From Pseudoalteromonas sp. EB27 (lineage in GTDB: Bacteria > Pseudomonadota > Gammaproteobacteria > Enterobacterales > Alteromonadaceae), in NCBI RefSeq assembly GCF_001974875.1, contig NZ_MTQD01000007.1:155033-219032 (forward strand): 64,000 bases of DNA. The letters are read 5' to 3'. The position numbers and the translations under genes were made by a program. Under the pieces are notes generated by a model that was not told the DNA's origin, ran no database searches, and saw only the letters and a list, made by a program, of their open reading frames with translations. Shown piece by piece: positions 47,677 to 55,231 of the stretch (positions are counted from its first letter, which is position 1; each line of letters begins with the position of its first letter).

Positions 47677-49024
47677 AAAGACTCTCCAATGCTTTTAAAT
47701 TTAACTTTGCCTGTGAGTTGTATGGTAATTGATCTACAAAACGCCACTTTTTAGGGATACAAATTCGCTCAAAGCGCGCTAATGCATGCGCTTTTAATAA
47801 ATTATTTGTAGCTAACTTACCGTCACCATTAAAAAACATCTGCCCTTTATGCGTAAGTACAACTATGGCGCCTACAATTAATCGCTCACCAGGCAAGGCG
47901 ATTACTTTAGCTTCACTTACCCACTCACTAGTACACAAATGTTGTTCTAGCTCATCTAAACTTAATCGTTTTTCTTCTAACTTTATAATTCGATCGAATC
48001 GGCCTAGTAATCTAAATTGACCATTTTTAAGCACTTCGCCTCTATCATCTAAAGGGTAATTTTTATCGCGAACAAGCGGCGAGTTTAAAATTAAACGCTG
48101 ATCGTCTAAAGCCCGTACTTTAATACCCGAGAATGGCTGCCAAAGGCTAACCTTTTCAAGTGAAGTAACTTGTCGATATGCAATACCACCAGTTTCGGTA
48201 CTACCAAAAACTTGTGTGACTGGTTTATTTAATTGCGTAAACAACGATACAGCATCTTCGTTTAATAACGGACCACCTGATGAAAAAATCCATTGTAAAT
48301 GAGACTTATCATCCACTAAAACATTATCAATACATAACCGCTTTAACTGTGCAGGGCTTGAAACAAAGACTACTTTTTTAAATAACTTGAGCTTTTTAGC
48401 TACATGTTCTGGGTAGTGCAGTAGTTCTGTATTAACAACCTTTCCTGCGCGCAATGGCCACAATAATCTAAACAATAAGCCGTATATGTGCTGATGCGAA
48501 ACACTCGCTATAAAAATAGGATTATCAATCAGTGCATAGCTATTAATTAATGTACTTAATTCTTTATTTATTACCTGCCACGTTTTTACAATTGGCTTGG
48601 CTTTACCCGACGAGCCTGACGTGTAAAAAACAATTGTGCCTTCTTGAGGCCATTTAATTGTTTCAATAGATACAAAGTGAGGTTGATTGACTAGGGTGCC
48701 AATATCTAAAAAATCAGCCTCTAAATCGGCTACTAATTCAGACTCACCAATAAAAAAAGGTGTTTGTTTAAGCAAGGAGTTTAACGTTGCAGGTTGCCCA
48801 TTAGGCGGCAAAATCACTGTGTTTCCGTGTAGTGCCAAAGCAAATAAGTACACGGCAAATTTGTAAGTGTCTGTGGTGTATAAAACAACTGATGATTTAG
48901 CGTTTAACGTTGATAGTTTAGCTAAAACTTCGTTTATATCACTAACAAACTGACGCTCCGAAATATCATTATCAGTATGATTAAAGCACGTTCTTATCGC
49001 ATTACTTTGAAAAGCATTAAACAC
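47660..49024 (-). CDS. APE cluster: aryl/acyl-AMP ligase (adenylate-forming)
   Basis: A 454-aa adenylating enzyme. The P-loop TSGSSGKAK is at 135-143, FGSTETGGIAYRQ follows, and GRFDRIIKLEEKRLSLDELE is the hinge motif. The C-terminal catalytic Lys is Lys440 (SQAKLN), where the usual sequence is GK. It is shorter than fatty acyl-CoA ligases, as in APE clusters, where it activates the aromatic starter acid and loads it on an ACP. Expected substrate: the product of the MIO lyase. Confidence 0.88.
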   Translation of the reverse strand: MFNAFQSNAIRTCFNHTDNDISERQFVSDINEVLAKLSTLNAKSSVVLYTTDTYKFAVYLFALALHGNTVILPPNGQPATLNSLLKQTPFFIGESELVADLEADFLDIGTLVNQPHFVSIETIKWPQEGTIVFYTSGSSGKAKPIVKTWQVINKELSTLINSYALIDNPIFIASVSHQHIYGLLFRLLWPLRAGKVVNTELLHYPEHVAKKLKLFKKVVFVSSPAQLKRLCIDNVLVDDKSHLQWIFSSGGPLLNEDAVSLFTQLNKPVTQVFGSTETGGIAYRQVTSLEKVSLWQPFSGIKVRALDDQRLILNSPLVRDKNYPLDDRGEVLKNGQFRLLGRFDRIIKLEEKRLSLDELEQHLCTSEWVSEAKVIALPGERLIVGAIVVLTHKGQMFFNGDGKLATNNLLKAHALARFERICIPKKWRFVDQLPYNSQAKLNLKALESLFAKVD

Positions 49025-49583
49025 CGGCGTTCCTTTTTACTTTTTGTCTGACTAGCCATTCTATGGCAAACAATGTGCCCATAGCTAAGTAAGCAATAAA
49101 ACCATTATAAAAAGCCCATGTTTCTAGGCTACTAAAAATACTGGTGTATAGGGCAATACCACCGTTAAATACAAAAAAAACACACCACACTAGCGTTACT
49201 TTTTTTGTATAAATTACACCGTTTTCATCAAGTGAGGGCTCAGTGATACGCGCAAAGGTTTCAATAATAGAAGGCCCTTTATACAAAGAATACGCAAACA
49301 CAATTAACATAACTAAATTAATGATTACGGGGTACAAGCGCAGCCCTAAGTCGCTATCCATTACCTTGGAAATCACAATAGTAATGGCTGCTAAAAATGT
49401 AGCTGGCTTTAACCACGGCATTTTATCAAACAAGGCTCTGCTTAACCAAAGTCTAACCCCGAGTATAAATAGCAGTAATACTGTAATAAACTGACTATTA
49501 AAACGCGTAAGGCCTACGTACACAATAAGAGGGTAGCAAGCCAAACAAATCATAATTAACGTTGTTAAAACTGCTTTTAACAT
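49017..49583 (-). CDS. APE cluster: COG4648-type integral membrane protein
   Basis: A 188-aa inner-membrane protein with about six predicted TM segments (starting MLKAVLTTLIMICLACYPLIVYVG) and a conserved RITEPSLDENGV-type loop near residue 115. The family appears next to the ACP genes in APE clusters; its job is not established, though a role in assembly or transport of the product is plausible. Starts 4 bases after the ACP gene and overlaps the AMP ligase by 8. Confidence 0.85.
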   Translation of the reverse strand: MLKAVLTTLIMICLACYPLIVYVGLTRFNSQFITVLLLFILGVRLWLSRALFDKMPWLKPATFLAAITIVISKVMDSDLGLRLYPVIINLVMLIVFAYSLYKGPSIIETFARITEPSLDENGVIYTKKVTLVWCVFFVFNGGIALYTSIFSSLETWAFYNGFIAYLAMGTLFAIEWLVRQKVKRNAGV

Positions 49584-49587
49584 AGTA

Positions 49588-49833
49588 TTAGTTAACTAAC
49601 TTTTCTATTTCGGTAACTATGTCTTGCACTGTGCGCACCAGCTTAAAGGCATCTGGCTCAATTTTTTTACCTGTGATTTCTCTTAATTTCACAACTAAGT
49701 CAACTGCATCAATGCTGTCTAAATCAAGATCTTGGTACAGGTTAGCCTCTAAGCTAATATCTTCTGGGTCTATTTCAAATTCGTTCTCTAAAATGCCGTG
49801 TAATACATCATAAATTTCAGCAGCGGTTTTCAT
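49588..49833 (-). CDS. APE cluster: acyl carrier protein 2
   Basis: An 81-aa acidic four-helix carrier protein. The phosphopantetheine attachment site is Ser40 in YQDLDLDSIDAVDLVV. It is one of two ACPs in the cluster; in characterised APE pathways separate ACPs carry the aryl starter and the extending chain. A phosphopantetheinyl transferase is not in the window, so a chromosomal one must supply the arm. Confidence 0.93.
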   Translation of the reverse strand: MKTAAEIYDVLHGILENEFEIDPEDISLEANLYQDLDLDSIDAVDLVVKLREITGKKIEPDAFKLVRTVQDIVTEIEKLVN

Positions 49834-49854
49834 CTTTCTTCCTACTTTTATATA

Positions 49855-50112
49855 TTAAGAACGTGCTTGTTCAATAAATTTTGCTAAAGAATTAACTGAG
49901 GCAAAGTGCGCTTTAGTTTGCTCTGAGTTTGCATCTATTTTCACATCAAATTGTTTTTTTATCGCAAGGCCAAGCTCTAATGCATCTATGCTGTCTAGCC
50001 CTAGGCCATCTACAAATAAAGCGTCATCATCTTGAATGTCAGCAGTGGTCATGTCTTCAAGATCAAGGCTTGAGATAATCAGTTGTTTTATTTGTTCTTT
50101 TAATTCGCTCAT
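49855..50112 (-). CDS. APE cluster: acyl carrier protein 1
   Basis: An 85-aa carrier protein with Ser41 in FVDGLGLDSIDALELGLA as the phosphopantetheine site. It starts 4 bases inside the end of the PlsC-like gene. It shares the general DSIDA core with the second ACP but differs in the surrounding residues (GLGL versus DLDL), so they are not recent tandem duplicates. Confidence 0.93.
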   Translation of the reverse strand: MSELKEQIKQLIISSLDLEDMTTADIQDDDALFVDGLGLDSIDALELGLAIKKQFDVKIDANSEQTKAHFASVNSLAKFIEQARS

Positions 50113-50891
50113 ATATTTTTTAGCTCTTGTGTAAAGTAATGTTGTAAATCTTTAGTCAATTGGCGTGATTGCATCGCTGGCATATCGTGGTCGTAAGTTG
50201 CACAATTAAACTGCTGGCTTGCGAGCCTCATTGTAAAATGCGCCTGATATGGCGCGACCTTATACCAAGGTGTACCTTTGGTTAAAGTGTTTGGTTTCAT
50301 TTTAATTAAAAAAGTAGTAATGGGCGCATGACATCTAATTGCAATATTTGCAGCGCCCCGCTTAAACTTTAATGTTTTGTGAGGCTCTGTCCGTGTACCT
50401 TCAGGAAATACAATTAAGTTATTACCCTTTTGCAAACTGCGCTCACACTCTCGTAATAGCTCATGTGGATCGTCATTACTTATGTAGCCGGTGCTTTTAA
50501 TAACGCCGCGCATAAAAGGATTTTTAAATAAATGCGCCTTTACAACGCAATCAGCATTTTTTACTACCGAAATTAAAACAACAACATCAATCAAAGAAGG
50601 ATGGTTTGCCAATAGTAGCTGCCCTTTTAAGCCTTCAATTTTTGCTTTATCTTCAACATGAAATCGAATAACGCCCGTTAAATGCATTAAACCAACAAAT
50701 AACTTAAAGCTGTAATGTACTGTTTTTCGAGCCTTGATTTTTTGCTTAACTGAGTCACTTTGAAATAGGCGCTGAGCAGGAAAAATAACAAAAGCTAATA
50801 CTAAACCACCCATTCCAAAAACTGAAAAGCAAAATGCAGTAGCAATAATCCGCCAAATCAACCCACATAACCTTTGTACATTTTTAAGCAT
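50109..50891 (-). CDS. APE cluster: PlsC-like 1-acylglycerol-3-phosphate acyltransferase
   Basis: A 260-aa acyltransferase with a hydrophobic N-terminal segment (about 10-37), NHPSLIDVV (the HX4D motif, about 96-104) and FPEGTRTEPHKT (about 163-174). The ATG at 50891 overlaps the chain-length-factor stop by 8 bases, like the other junctions in the operon. The further upstream in-frame ATG at 50954 would lie well inside the neighbour and is less likely. It probably prepares or loads the lipid carrier for the polyene. Confidence 0.88.
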   Translation of the reverse strand: MLKNVQRLCGLIWRIIATAFCFSVFGMGGLVLAFVIFPAQRLFQSDSVKQKIKARKTVHYSFKLFVGLMHLTGVIRFHVEDKAKIEGLKGQLLLANHPSLIDVVVLISVVKNADCVVKAHLFKNPFMRGVIKSTGYISNDDPHELLRECERSLQKGNNLIVFPEGTRTEPHKTLKFKRGAANIAIRCHAPITTFLIKMKPNTLTKGTPWYKVAPYQAHFTMRLASQQFNCATYDHDMPAMQSRQLTKDLQHYFTQELKNI

Positions 50892-51597
50892 GGTATGTAA
50901 GCTGCCAATCGTGCTCAAGCGTGTTATGAACAAGTAATGTATTGCTGCGCTCATGCAAAGCTTTAGCGCATTGAATACTCATTGGTAAGTCGCTTTCGCC
51001 CACGCCCGAGTTAAATACTTTGTTTAAACTAAAATGCGGTTCGCCTTTTTGCGGCGCTCTAATTATTAAGCCAATTGAGTGTGCTATTTGCTGTTCATCG
51101 GCATACTGAGCGTAAATATCGGGGAGAGTCTCATCCGTATGAACTATTAACATGTGTTGCTGATCGTTATCAGCAAGTCTTACAAAGCCATCTACTAGTG
51201 CATAAATAAAACTTTCGGCTCCTGCAGCAATAGCATTTGTAGCACTTGTATTACCCTGTATTATCCCAAAAAGTCCCGATGCGGCATTATGCACACTTAA
51301 CCCAAAACCAGTGGGCGACAGTGGCTGATCATTAACTACATCAACAAGTAAGTTGGACGTTTTGTGAAAATCGCCGTGGCGAGAAGAAAAAACACTCGGT
51401 AAATTAACGTAGTTACCTTGAGTACTTACTTGATGAGCACTAAAGAGTGCCATTTTGATAAAGGAAGTCATTCGGCGTCGCTGCATAGCAGGTACCCAAC
51501 TAAGATTTAATACAGAGGAATCAAACCAATTACTCTCTTTTATTTGTCGCTGTTCGGGCTTTATCCATATAGCGAGTTCTTCAACAACAAATTTCAC
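50884..51597 (-). CDS. APE cluster: ketosynthase chain-length factor (Cys-less)
   Basis: A 237-aa protein of the short 'beta-ketoacyl synthase chain length factor' family (PF13723 type). Where a ketosynthase has its nucleophilic Cys (as in TACTSS), this protein has SVHNAASGLFG, so it lacks the nucleophile and cannot condense on its own. In APE systems such a subunit pairs with a full KS and controls chain length. It is the first gene of the operon, transcribed from the region just upstream (51598-51674). Confidence 0.9.
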   Translation of the reverse strand: MKFVVEELAIWIKPEQRQIKESNWFDSSVLNLSWVPAMQRRRMTSFIKMALFSAHQVSTQGNYVNLPSVFSSRHGDFHKTSNLLVDVVNDQPLSPTGFGLSVHNAASGLFGIIQGNTSATNAIAAGAESFIYALVDGFVRLADNDQQHMLIVHTDETLPDIYAQYADEQQIAHSIGLIIRAPQKGEPHFSLNKVFNSGVGESDLPMSIQCAKALHERSNTLLVHNTLEHDWQLTYHA

Positions 51598-51674
51598 AGC
51601 TCTGCATATTTTATAAGATATAAGGGATGGAATTTTACCGATTTTAGCAATAGAAGTAAATAATCATTAACAAA
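51598..51674 (-). promoter_or_regulatory. Expected promoter region of the APE operon
   Basis: The short spacer between the dapA terminator hairpin (51675-51705) and the first APE gene (start 51597) is the only substantial gap before the 16-kb operon. The terminator isolates it from dapA. No recognisable operator palindrome is seen by eye, and I could not assign -35/-10 boxes with confidence. Confidence 0.4.
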
Positions 51675-51705
51675 AGGCACTGAACTAACGAGTTGTTCAG
51701 TGCCT
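51675..51705 (-). terminator. Terminator of dapA
   Basis: AGGCACTGAAC (51675-51685) and GTTCAGTGCCT (51695-51705) make a perfect 11-base-pair stem with a 9-base loop. Read on the minus strand it follows the dapA stop by 10 bases and is followed by TTTTG, a short T run. Confidence 0.85.
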
Positions 51706-51715
51706 GCTCATATTA

Positions 51716-52633
51716 TTATGAAAGTAGAGCTATATCATTCTGCTTTAAACACTTAGCTGTACCGCCAACAACATCGTTATTATTTAACTCATTAATTAAC
51801 ACTTCGCCTTGAGCTTGCTGCTCATCACTAAGCGGTAAGTACGGTAATCTAAATACGGGGTTTACTGCACCTGTCATCATCATGGCGGTATTAATAGCAA
51901 TCGGATTTGGCTCGCAGAACAACCAGTTCATTAATGGTTGTAATGAGGTATTTAACTCATCATTTTTAGTATCCATTAACTGACGGAACAAACCAGGAAT
52001 AAGGTTAGATGTAACCGAAATAACACCGTGCGCTTTATGTGTGTGGCGCGCATCATGGCTTTCGTCATCGTTACCCGACCAACATGCAATACCTTGCTGC
52101 TCATAATGGGCTATGCGTTCATTGCCGCCACACTCTTTAACACCAATAAAATGCTCGTGCTGTGCCAGTGGCTCAATAATATCAGGTGTTAGGTCTTGAC
52201 CTGTGCGCCCTGCTACGTTGTAAATAAAGGCAGGTCCAATATCTAACACACGCTTAAAGTGCTCTTTAACACCCGCAATTGACGTACGCCCGTAGTACGG
52301 GTTAATTTGCAGTGCTGCATCCATACCGCTGGCAAAGCCATACTTAGTTGCTTTAATAGCTTCACGGGTGTTGTTACTACCGGTATTACCAACAATAACC
52401 AGTTTGTCGCCATACTTGTTTGCACTGTGCGCTATAAGCATTAAATGCTCTTCCCAGTTCATTAACTGGCCTTCGCCTGTTGTGCCACCGACTACAATGC
52501 CATCAACGCCCGCTGCAATTTGTATTTCTACGAGTTCATCGTACTTTGCGAGATCTATTTCACCGTTTGCTAAGTATGGCGTTTTAATAGCTGTAATAAG
52601 GCTTGCTTGTTTAATTTTCTCTAGGGTGCGCAT
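51716..52633 (-). CDS. dapA: 4-hydroxy-tetrahydrodipicolinate synthase, plant-type sequence
   Basis: Class I aldolase of the lysine/diaminopimelate pathway, 305 aa. The active-site residues are present: Thr51-Thr52 in TTGEG, Tyr138 (FIYNVAGRTG), Arg143 and Schiff-base Lys166 (GVKECGG). Several blocks look like plant enzymes as I recall them: GNTGSNNTREAIKATKYGF, NPYYGRTSIAG, WSGNDDESHDARH and EPNPIAINTA, and Trp60 (LMNWEEHLML) where E. coli has His in the lysine site. It is alone on its transcript, next to the APE operon. Function strong; the plant-type reading needs a tree. Confidence 0.9.
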   Translation of the reverse strand: MRTLEKIKQASLITAIKTPYLANGEIDLAKYDELVEIQIAAGVDGIVVGGTTGEGQLMNWEEHLMLIAHSANKYGDKLVIVGNTGSNNTREAIKATKYGFASGMDAALQINPYYGRTSIAGVKEHFKRVLDIGPAFIYNVAGRTGQDLTPDIIEPLAQHEHFIGVKECGGNERIAHYEQQGIACWSGNDDESHDARHTHKAHGVISVTSNLIPGLFRQLMDTKNDELNTSLQPLMNWLFCEPNPIAINTAMMMTGAVNPVFRLPYLPLSDEQQAQGEVLINELNNNDVVGGTAKCLKQNDIALLS

Positions 52634-52804
52634 AAAAAATCATTATTTATAAAACTTGCGCTATTTGTAACATAATTGCGGGTACTTTTGGAGGTGTAAG
52701 CCTACATTTAATTATAAAATCTCTTGTATTATTAGGTTTGGTAATACAAAATGAATAACTGTATATATAAACAGTATTTTATTTTTAACGATACCAGAGG
52801 CTTT

Positions 52805-53458
52805 ATGCGTTTATCTGACTACTTAGCAACTCATTTTTATAACACCGATGAACTGTGCCAAGCATTAAATATAGATGCAGATACACTTTTAGCTTGGCAA
52901 GAGCGAAGTGTTTTCCCAAAACCAAGTTACTGTATTAAAAGCCAACTTAGCTGCAGCTCATATTCAGGCTTGTATGAATGCGAAGAGTATGACGACTATT
53001 ACCCGCGCGGCTGTGTTAATTGGGGGCAGGGTCTTTTAAAACAAAAAATAGAATCATCAAGCCACGCTTTTAATTATTTTGCACAGCAATATACTGCAAG
53101 CCTAACTAAGCTCGCTCAGCAAGGATTTACGTTTAGCGAAGAGCTATTTGGCTGTGAAATAGACGAGCACTTACAGCAAGTTTGGCAACAGTTTTTATGC
53201 AGTAAGTACGGTGTACTTACTCAGAATGGTTTAATAGACGAAATAGTCTCGGTAGATATTGGCAGACTATTAGTTGACGACATTACAGAACTGCGCAGTA
53301 AAGCGAGCTTAAACCAAGAAGAAAGAGCACAACTACACCCCGCCATGAAGCTTTTAAACAAAGCGTTAGGGCATGGCGCCGATCATGAAAAACAACACAC
53401 TTTGCGCACCCGATACATAGATGCGCTTATTTTAAAATACGATTTATCTATTAAATAG
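52805..53458 (+). CDS. DUF6058-like protein of unknown function
   Basis: A 217-aa protein starting MRLSDYLATHFYNTDELCQAL, with a helix-turn-helix-like N-terminus followed by PKPSYCIKSQ and two clusters containing Cys and acidic residues (SCSSYSGLYECEEYDDYYPRG). I associate this pattern with DUF6058, annotated as a natural-product biosynthesis family; the assignment is tentative. The ATG at 52805 (AGAGG, 4 bases upstream) is preferred to 52751, which has a weaker context and adds an unrelated Tyr-rich segment. It is divergent from dapA. Confidence 0.6.
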   Translation: MRLSDYLATHFYNTDELCQALNIDADTLLAWQERSVFPKPSYCIKSQLSCSSYSGLYECEEYDDYYPRGCVNWGQGLLKQKIESSSHAFNYFAQQYTASLTKLAQQGFTFSEELFGCEIDEHLQQVWQQFLCSKYGVLTQNGLIDEIVSVDIGRLLVDDITELRSKASLNQEERAQLHPAMKLLNKALGHGADHEKQHTLRTRYIDALILKYDLSIK

Positions 53459-53467
53459 CGTTTAAAT

Positions 53468-54232
53468 TTACTTTGATAAAAACGTAGTGCTAACAGACCC
53501 TAAGTCTTCGTAACTAACCGTGGTTAACTGATCTGTATTAAGCTCAACAACACCACAATATGAGCCTGTTATAAACACTTGCCCAGTTTTTAAATTAATT
53601 CCCTTTGCTGATAAGTAATTAACTGCCCAATAAAGTGGAAGCTGCGCAAGTTCTGCAGGATGCACACCTGCCAAGTTTAACTCCAGCTCAGTTTGCTTAA
53701 CGTTAATATTTACAGTATTTGCGTTATACGCTTTGGCTTTATCTATTTGTGGGCCTAAATACACACCTTGGTTAGATAAACCATCGGCCAGCTTTTCAAT
53801 GTGAGTACTTGGAGTGCCTTCATCAAACCTTTTTTGAATAAGCTCAAGTGCTAAATGGGCGCTGGCAAATGCAGTATCTACGTCTTCATTTGTATAGGTT
53901 TTATTACTTGGTAAATCGCTTTGTAAAATAAATGCAATTTCTGGTTCTATCAGCGCTTTGTTATTTGTTGTATACAGTGGGCAATTTTCAGCTTGTTTTA
54001 TAGGTGCATGTAAAAGAGGCGCTAATATAATTGAGCCATCATCTAAAGGCAGCATACACTTCCAGCCATATACAGTTTGATCATTTAAATAAATCATCAA
54101 CTTTTGTACTTCTATCGCATCGTCAGTCGTGTCTAGTACTAACTCTTTAGGAAAGTTTGAACGCGCTGGGTTTTCTTCTCTTTGTGCTAATAAGTGAGTA
54201 GCAATTAGTTTTAGCTGTATTGAGTTGTTCAC
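53468..54232 (-). CDS. 2-keto-4-pentenoate hydratase-like protein (FAH superfamily)
   Basis: A 254-aa protein resembling MhpD and 2-oxopent-4-enoate hydratases: ATHLLAQREENPARSNFP at the N-terminus, KALIEPEIAFILQSDLP carrying the acidic metal-binding residues (E-P-E near residue 97) and GQVFITGSYCG near the C-terminus. No other aromatic meta-cleavage genes are close by, so the physiological substrate is unknown. Convergent with the DUF6058-like gene. Confidence 0.8.
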   Translation of the reverse strand: MNNSIQLKLIATHLLAQREENPARSNFPKELVLDTTDDAIEVQKLMIYLNDQTVYGWKCMLPLDDGSIILAPLLHAPIKQAENCPLYTTNNKALIEPEIAFILQSDLPSNKTYTNEDVDTAFASAHLALELIQKRFDEGTPSTHIEKLADGLSNQGVYLGPQIDKAKAYNANTVNINVKQTELELNLAGVHPAELAQLPLYWAVNYLSAKGINLKTGQVFITGSYCGVVELNTDQLTTVSYEDLGSVSTTFLSK

Positions 54233-54370
54233 ATAAATCTCTTTAAAATACGTTACTGGTTAAGCAGTAAATAGGAAGGATTACATTATTAATGTATTAG
54301 ATTAAGCATTAGAACATCATGTTAAATGCCTATAATTAAAATTGTATTTAAAACAAAGCGTGGTAATTAT

Positions 54371-54775
54371 TTAAGTATCAATAGATTTGAGCGATCGTAA
54401 AAACAGCCCTAAGCCGCCAAACGCTAAAATTATAATAACAATCAAATCAAACGACGTCATAGTTCGCATACTAAATCGAACACTCGATATAACGCCAAAT
54501 ATGAGTGCGGTTAACGAGCCAAGAGATAGCACCCAGCCTAAAATATTTTTAGAATTATAAAAAATCAGACCCACACCAAAAATAAATGGGATCATAACCA
54601 TGCCGCCTGTAACGCCAAAGCCACCTAAAGCATTAACACTATAAATGCTTGAACTTAGTCCAAAATTAGAGGTTACCGAAATTGCGTTTAGCAGCATATA
54701 AAAGCCACCGCACATCATAATTAAACCAATAAAAAAATGCCCAATACCACCAGAGCTTCCACCAGCGCCTTTCAT
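54371..54775 (-). CDS. Small integral membrane protein, unknown function
   Basis: A 134-aa protein with a Gly-rich start (MKGAGGSSGGIGHFFIG) and four hydrophobic segments (about 10-30, 45-70, 76-97 and 108-127). AGGAA lies 9 bases before the ATG. I do not recognise the family. It sits beside a 52-residue membrane protein gene in the same orientation, 109 bases downstream of it, so the two may belong to one transcript. Confidence 0.7.
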   Translation of the reverse strand: MKGAGGSSGGIGHFFIGLIMMCGGFYMLLNAISVTSNFGLSSSIYSVNALGGFGVTGGMVMIPFIFGVGLIFYNSKNILGWVLSLGSLTALIFGVISSVRFSMRTMTSFDLIVIIILAFGGLGLFLRSLKSIDT

Positions 54776-54884
54776 TATTAATTATTCCTTTTGTATTTTT
54801 AGCTTAATTGTTTTAAATGGTAATTGCTCGACTATTAACATTGACCGCAGCCTACATAATCAATCTGTGCACCCGCGAAAACAC

Positions 54885-55043
54885 TTATCGCGTAATTACA
54901 TGCCAAATAACATAAAACCAAGATAAAAAACCGTGCAAAATAGCCCATAACACAGACTCATTAGCACTCCATGAAATAGCAATTGCTAGGGCCGTACCGA
55001 AGGATACTCCATATTTTACTATCTCATTTCTTGAGTTTCTCAT
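54885..55043 (-). CDS. 52-residue membrane protein
   Basis: A short frame, MRNSRNEIVKYGVSFGTALA to WFYVIWHVITR, preceded by AGGA with 9 bases spacing. It has a basic soluble N-terminus and two hydrophobic stretches (about 12-25 and 32-50) joined by SWSANES, the pattern of a helical hairpin. The AIAISWS...WAILHG...WFYVIW layout recalls small conserved membrane proteins in other bacteria, but I cannot name the family. Codon use looks like the neighbours. Confidence 0.65.
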   Translation of the reverse strand: MRNSRNEIVKYGVSFGTALAIAISWSANESVLWAILHGFLSWFYVIWHVITR

Positions 55044-55066
55044 TAATTACATTCCTAATTTTTAAC

Positions 55067-55231
55067 TTATACCAATCTGCTTATATATGGGGTCTATTTA
55101 ACGTTAAGAAAATTACGCTAGAACTAGGCAAAATTTTTTATATCTAGTTGTTCTAAATAAAAAATTTTTAACGACGTTATAGTGCAATTTAATTCGTTAA
55201 ATTGATCAAAGATTTATGCAGGTTGGTATTA
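55067..55231. repeat. MITE-like foldback element with terminal inverted repeats
   Basis: About 165 bases bounded by TTATACCAATCTGC (55067-55080) and GCAGGTTGGTATTA (55218-55231), which pair at 12 of 14 positions. Inside, TAGAACTAG and CTAGTTGTTCTA and runs of AAAATTTTTT/AAAAATTTTT give further self-complementarity, and no reading frame is present. This is the build of a palindromic intergenic repeat or MITE. The right end touches the stop codon of the gene at 55232, so it may serve as that gene's terminator. Confidence 0.6.

Noticed and set aside
35480..51597. Reading the 16-kb operon as primary fatty acid biosynthesis
   Set aside because: The Cys-less chain-length factor, aryl ligase, MIO lyase and lipid export genes do not belong to housekeeping fatty acid synthesis; fabD, fabH and plsX-type genes are missing.
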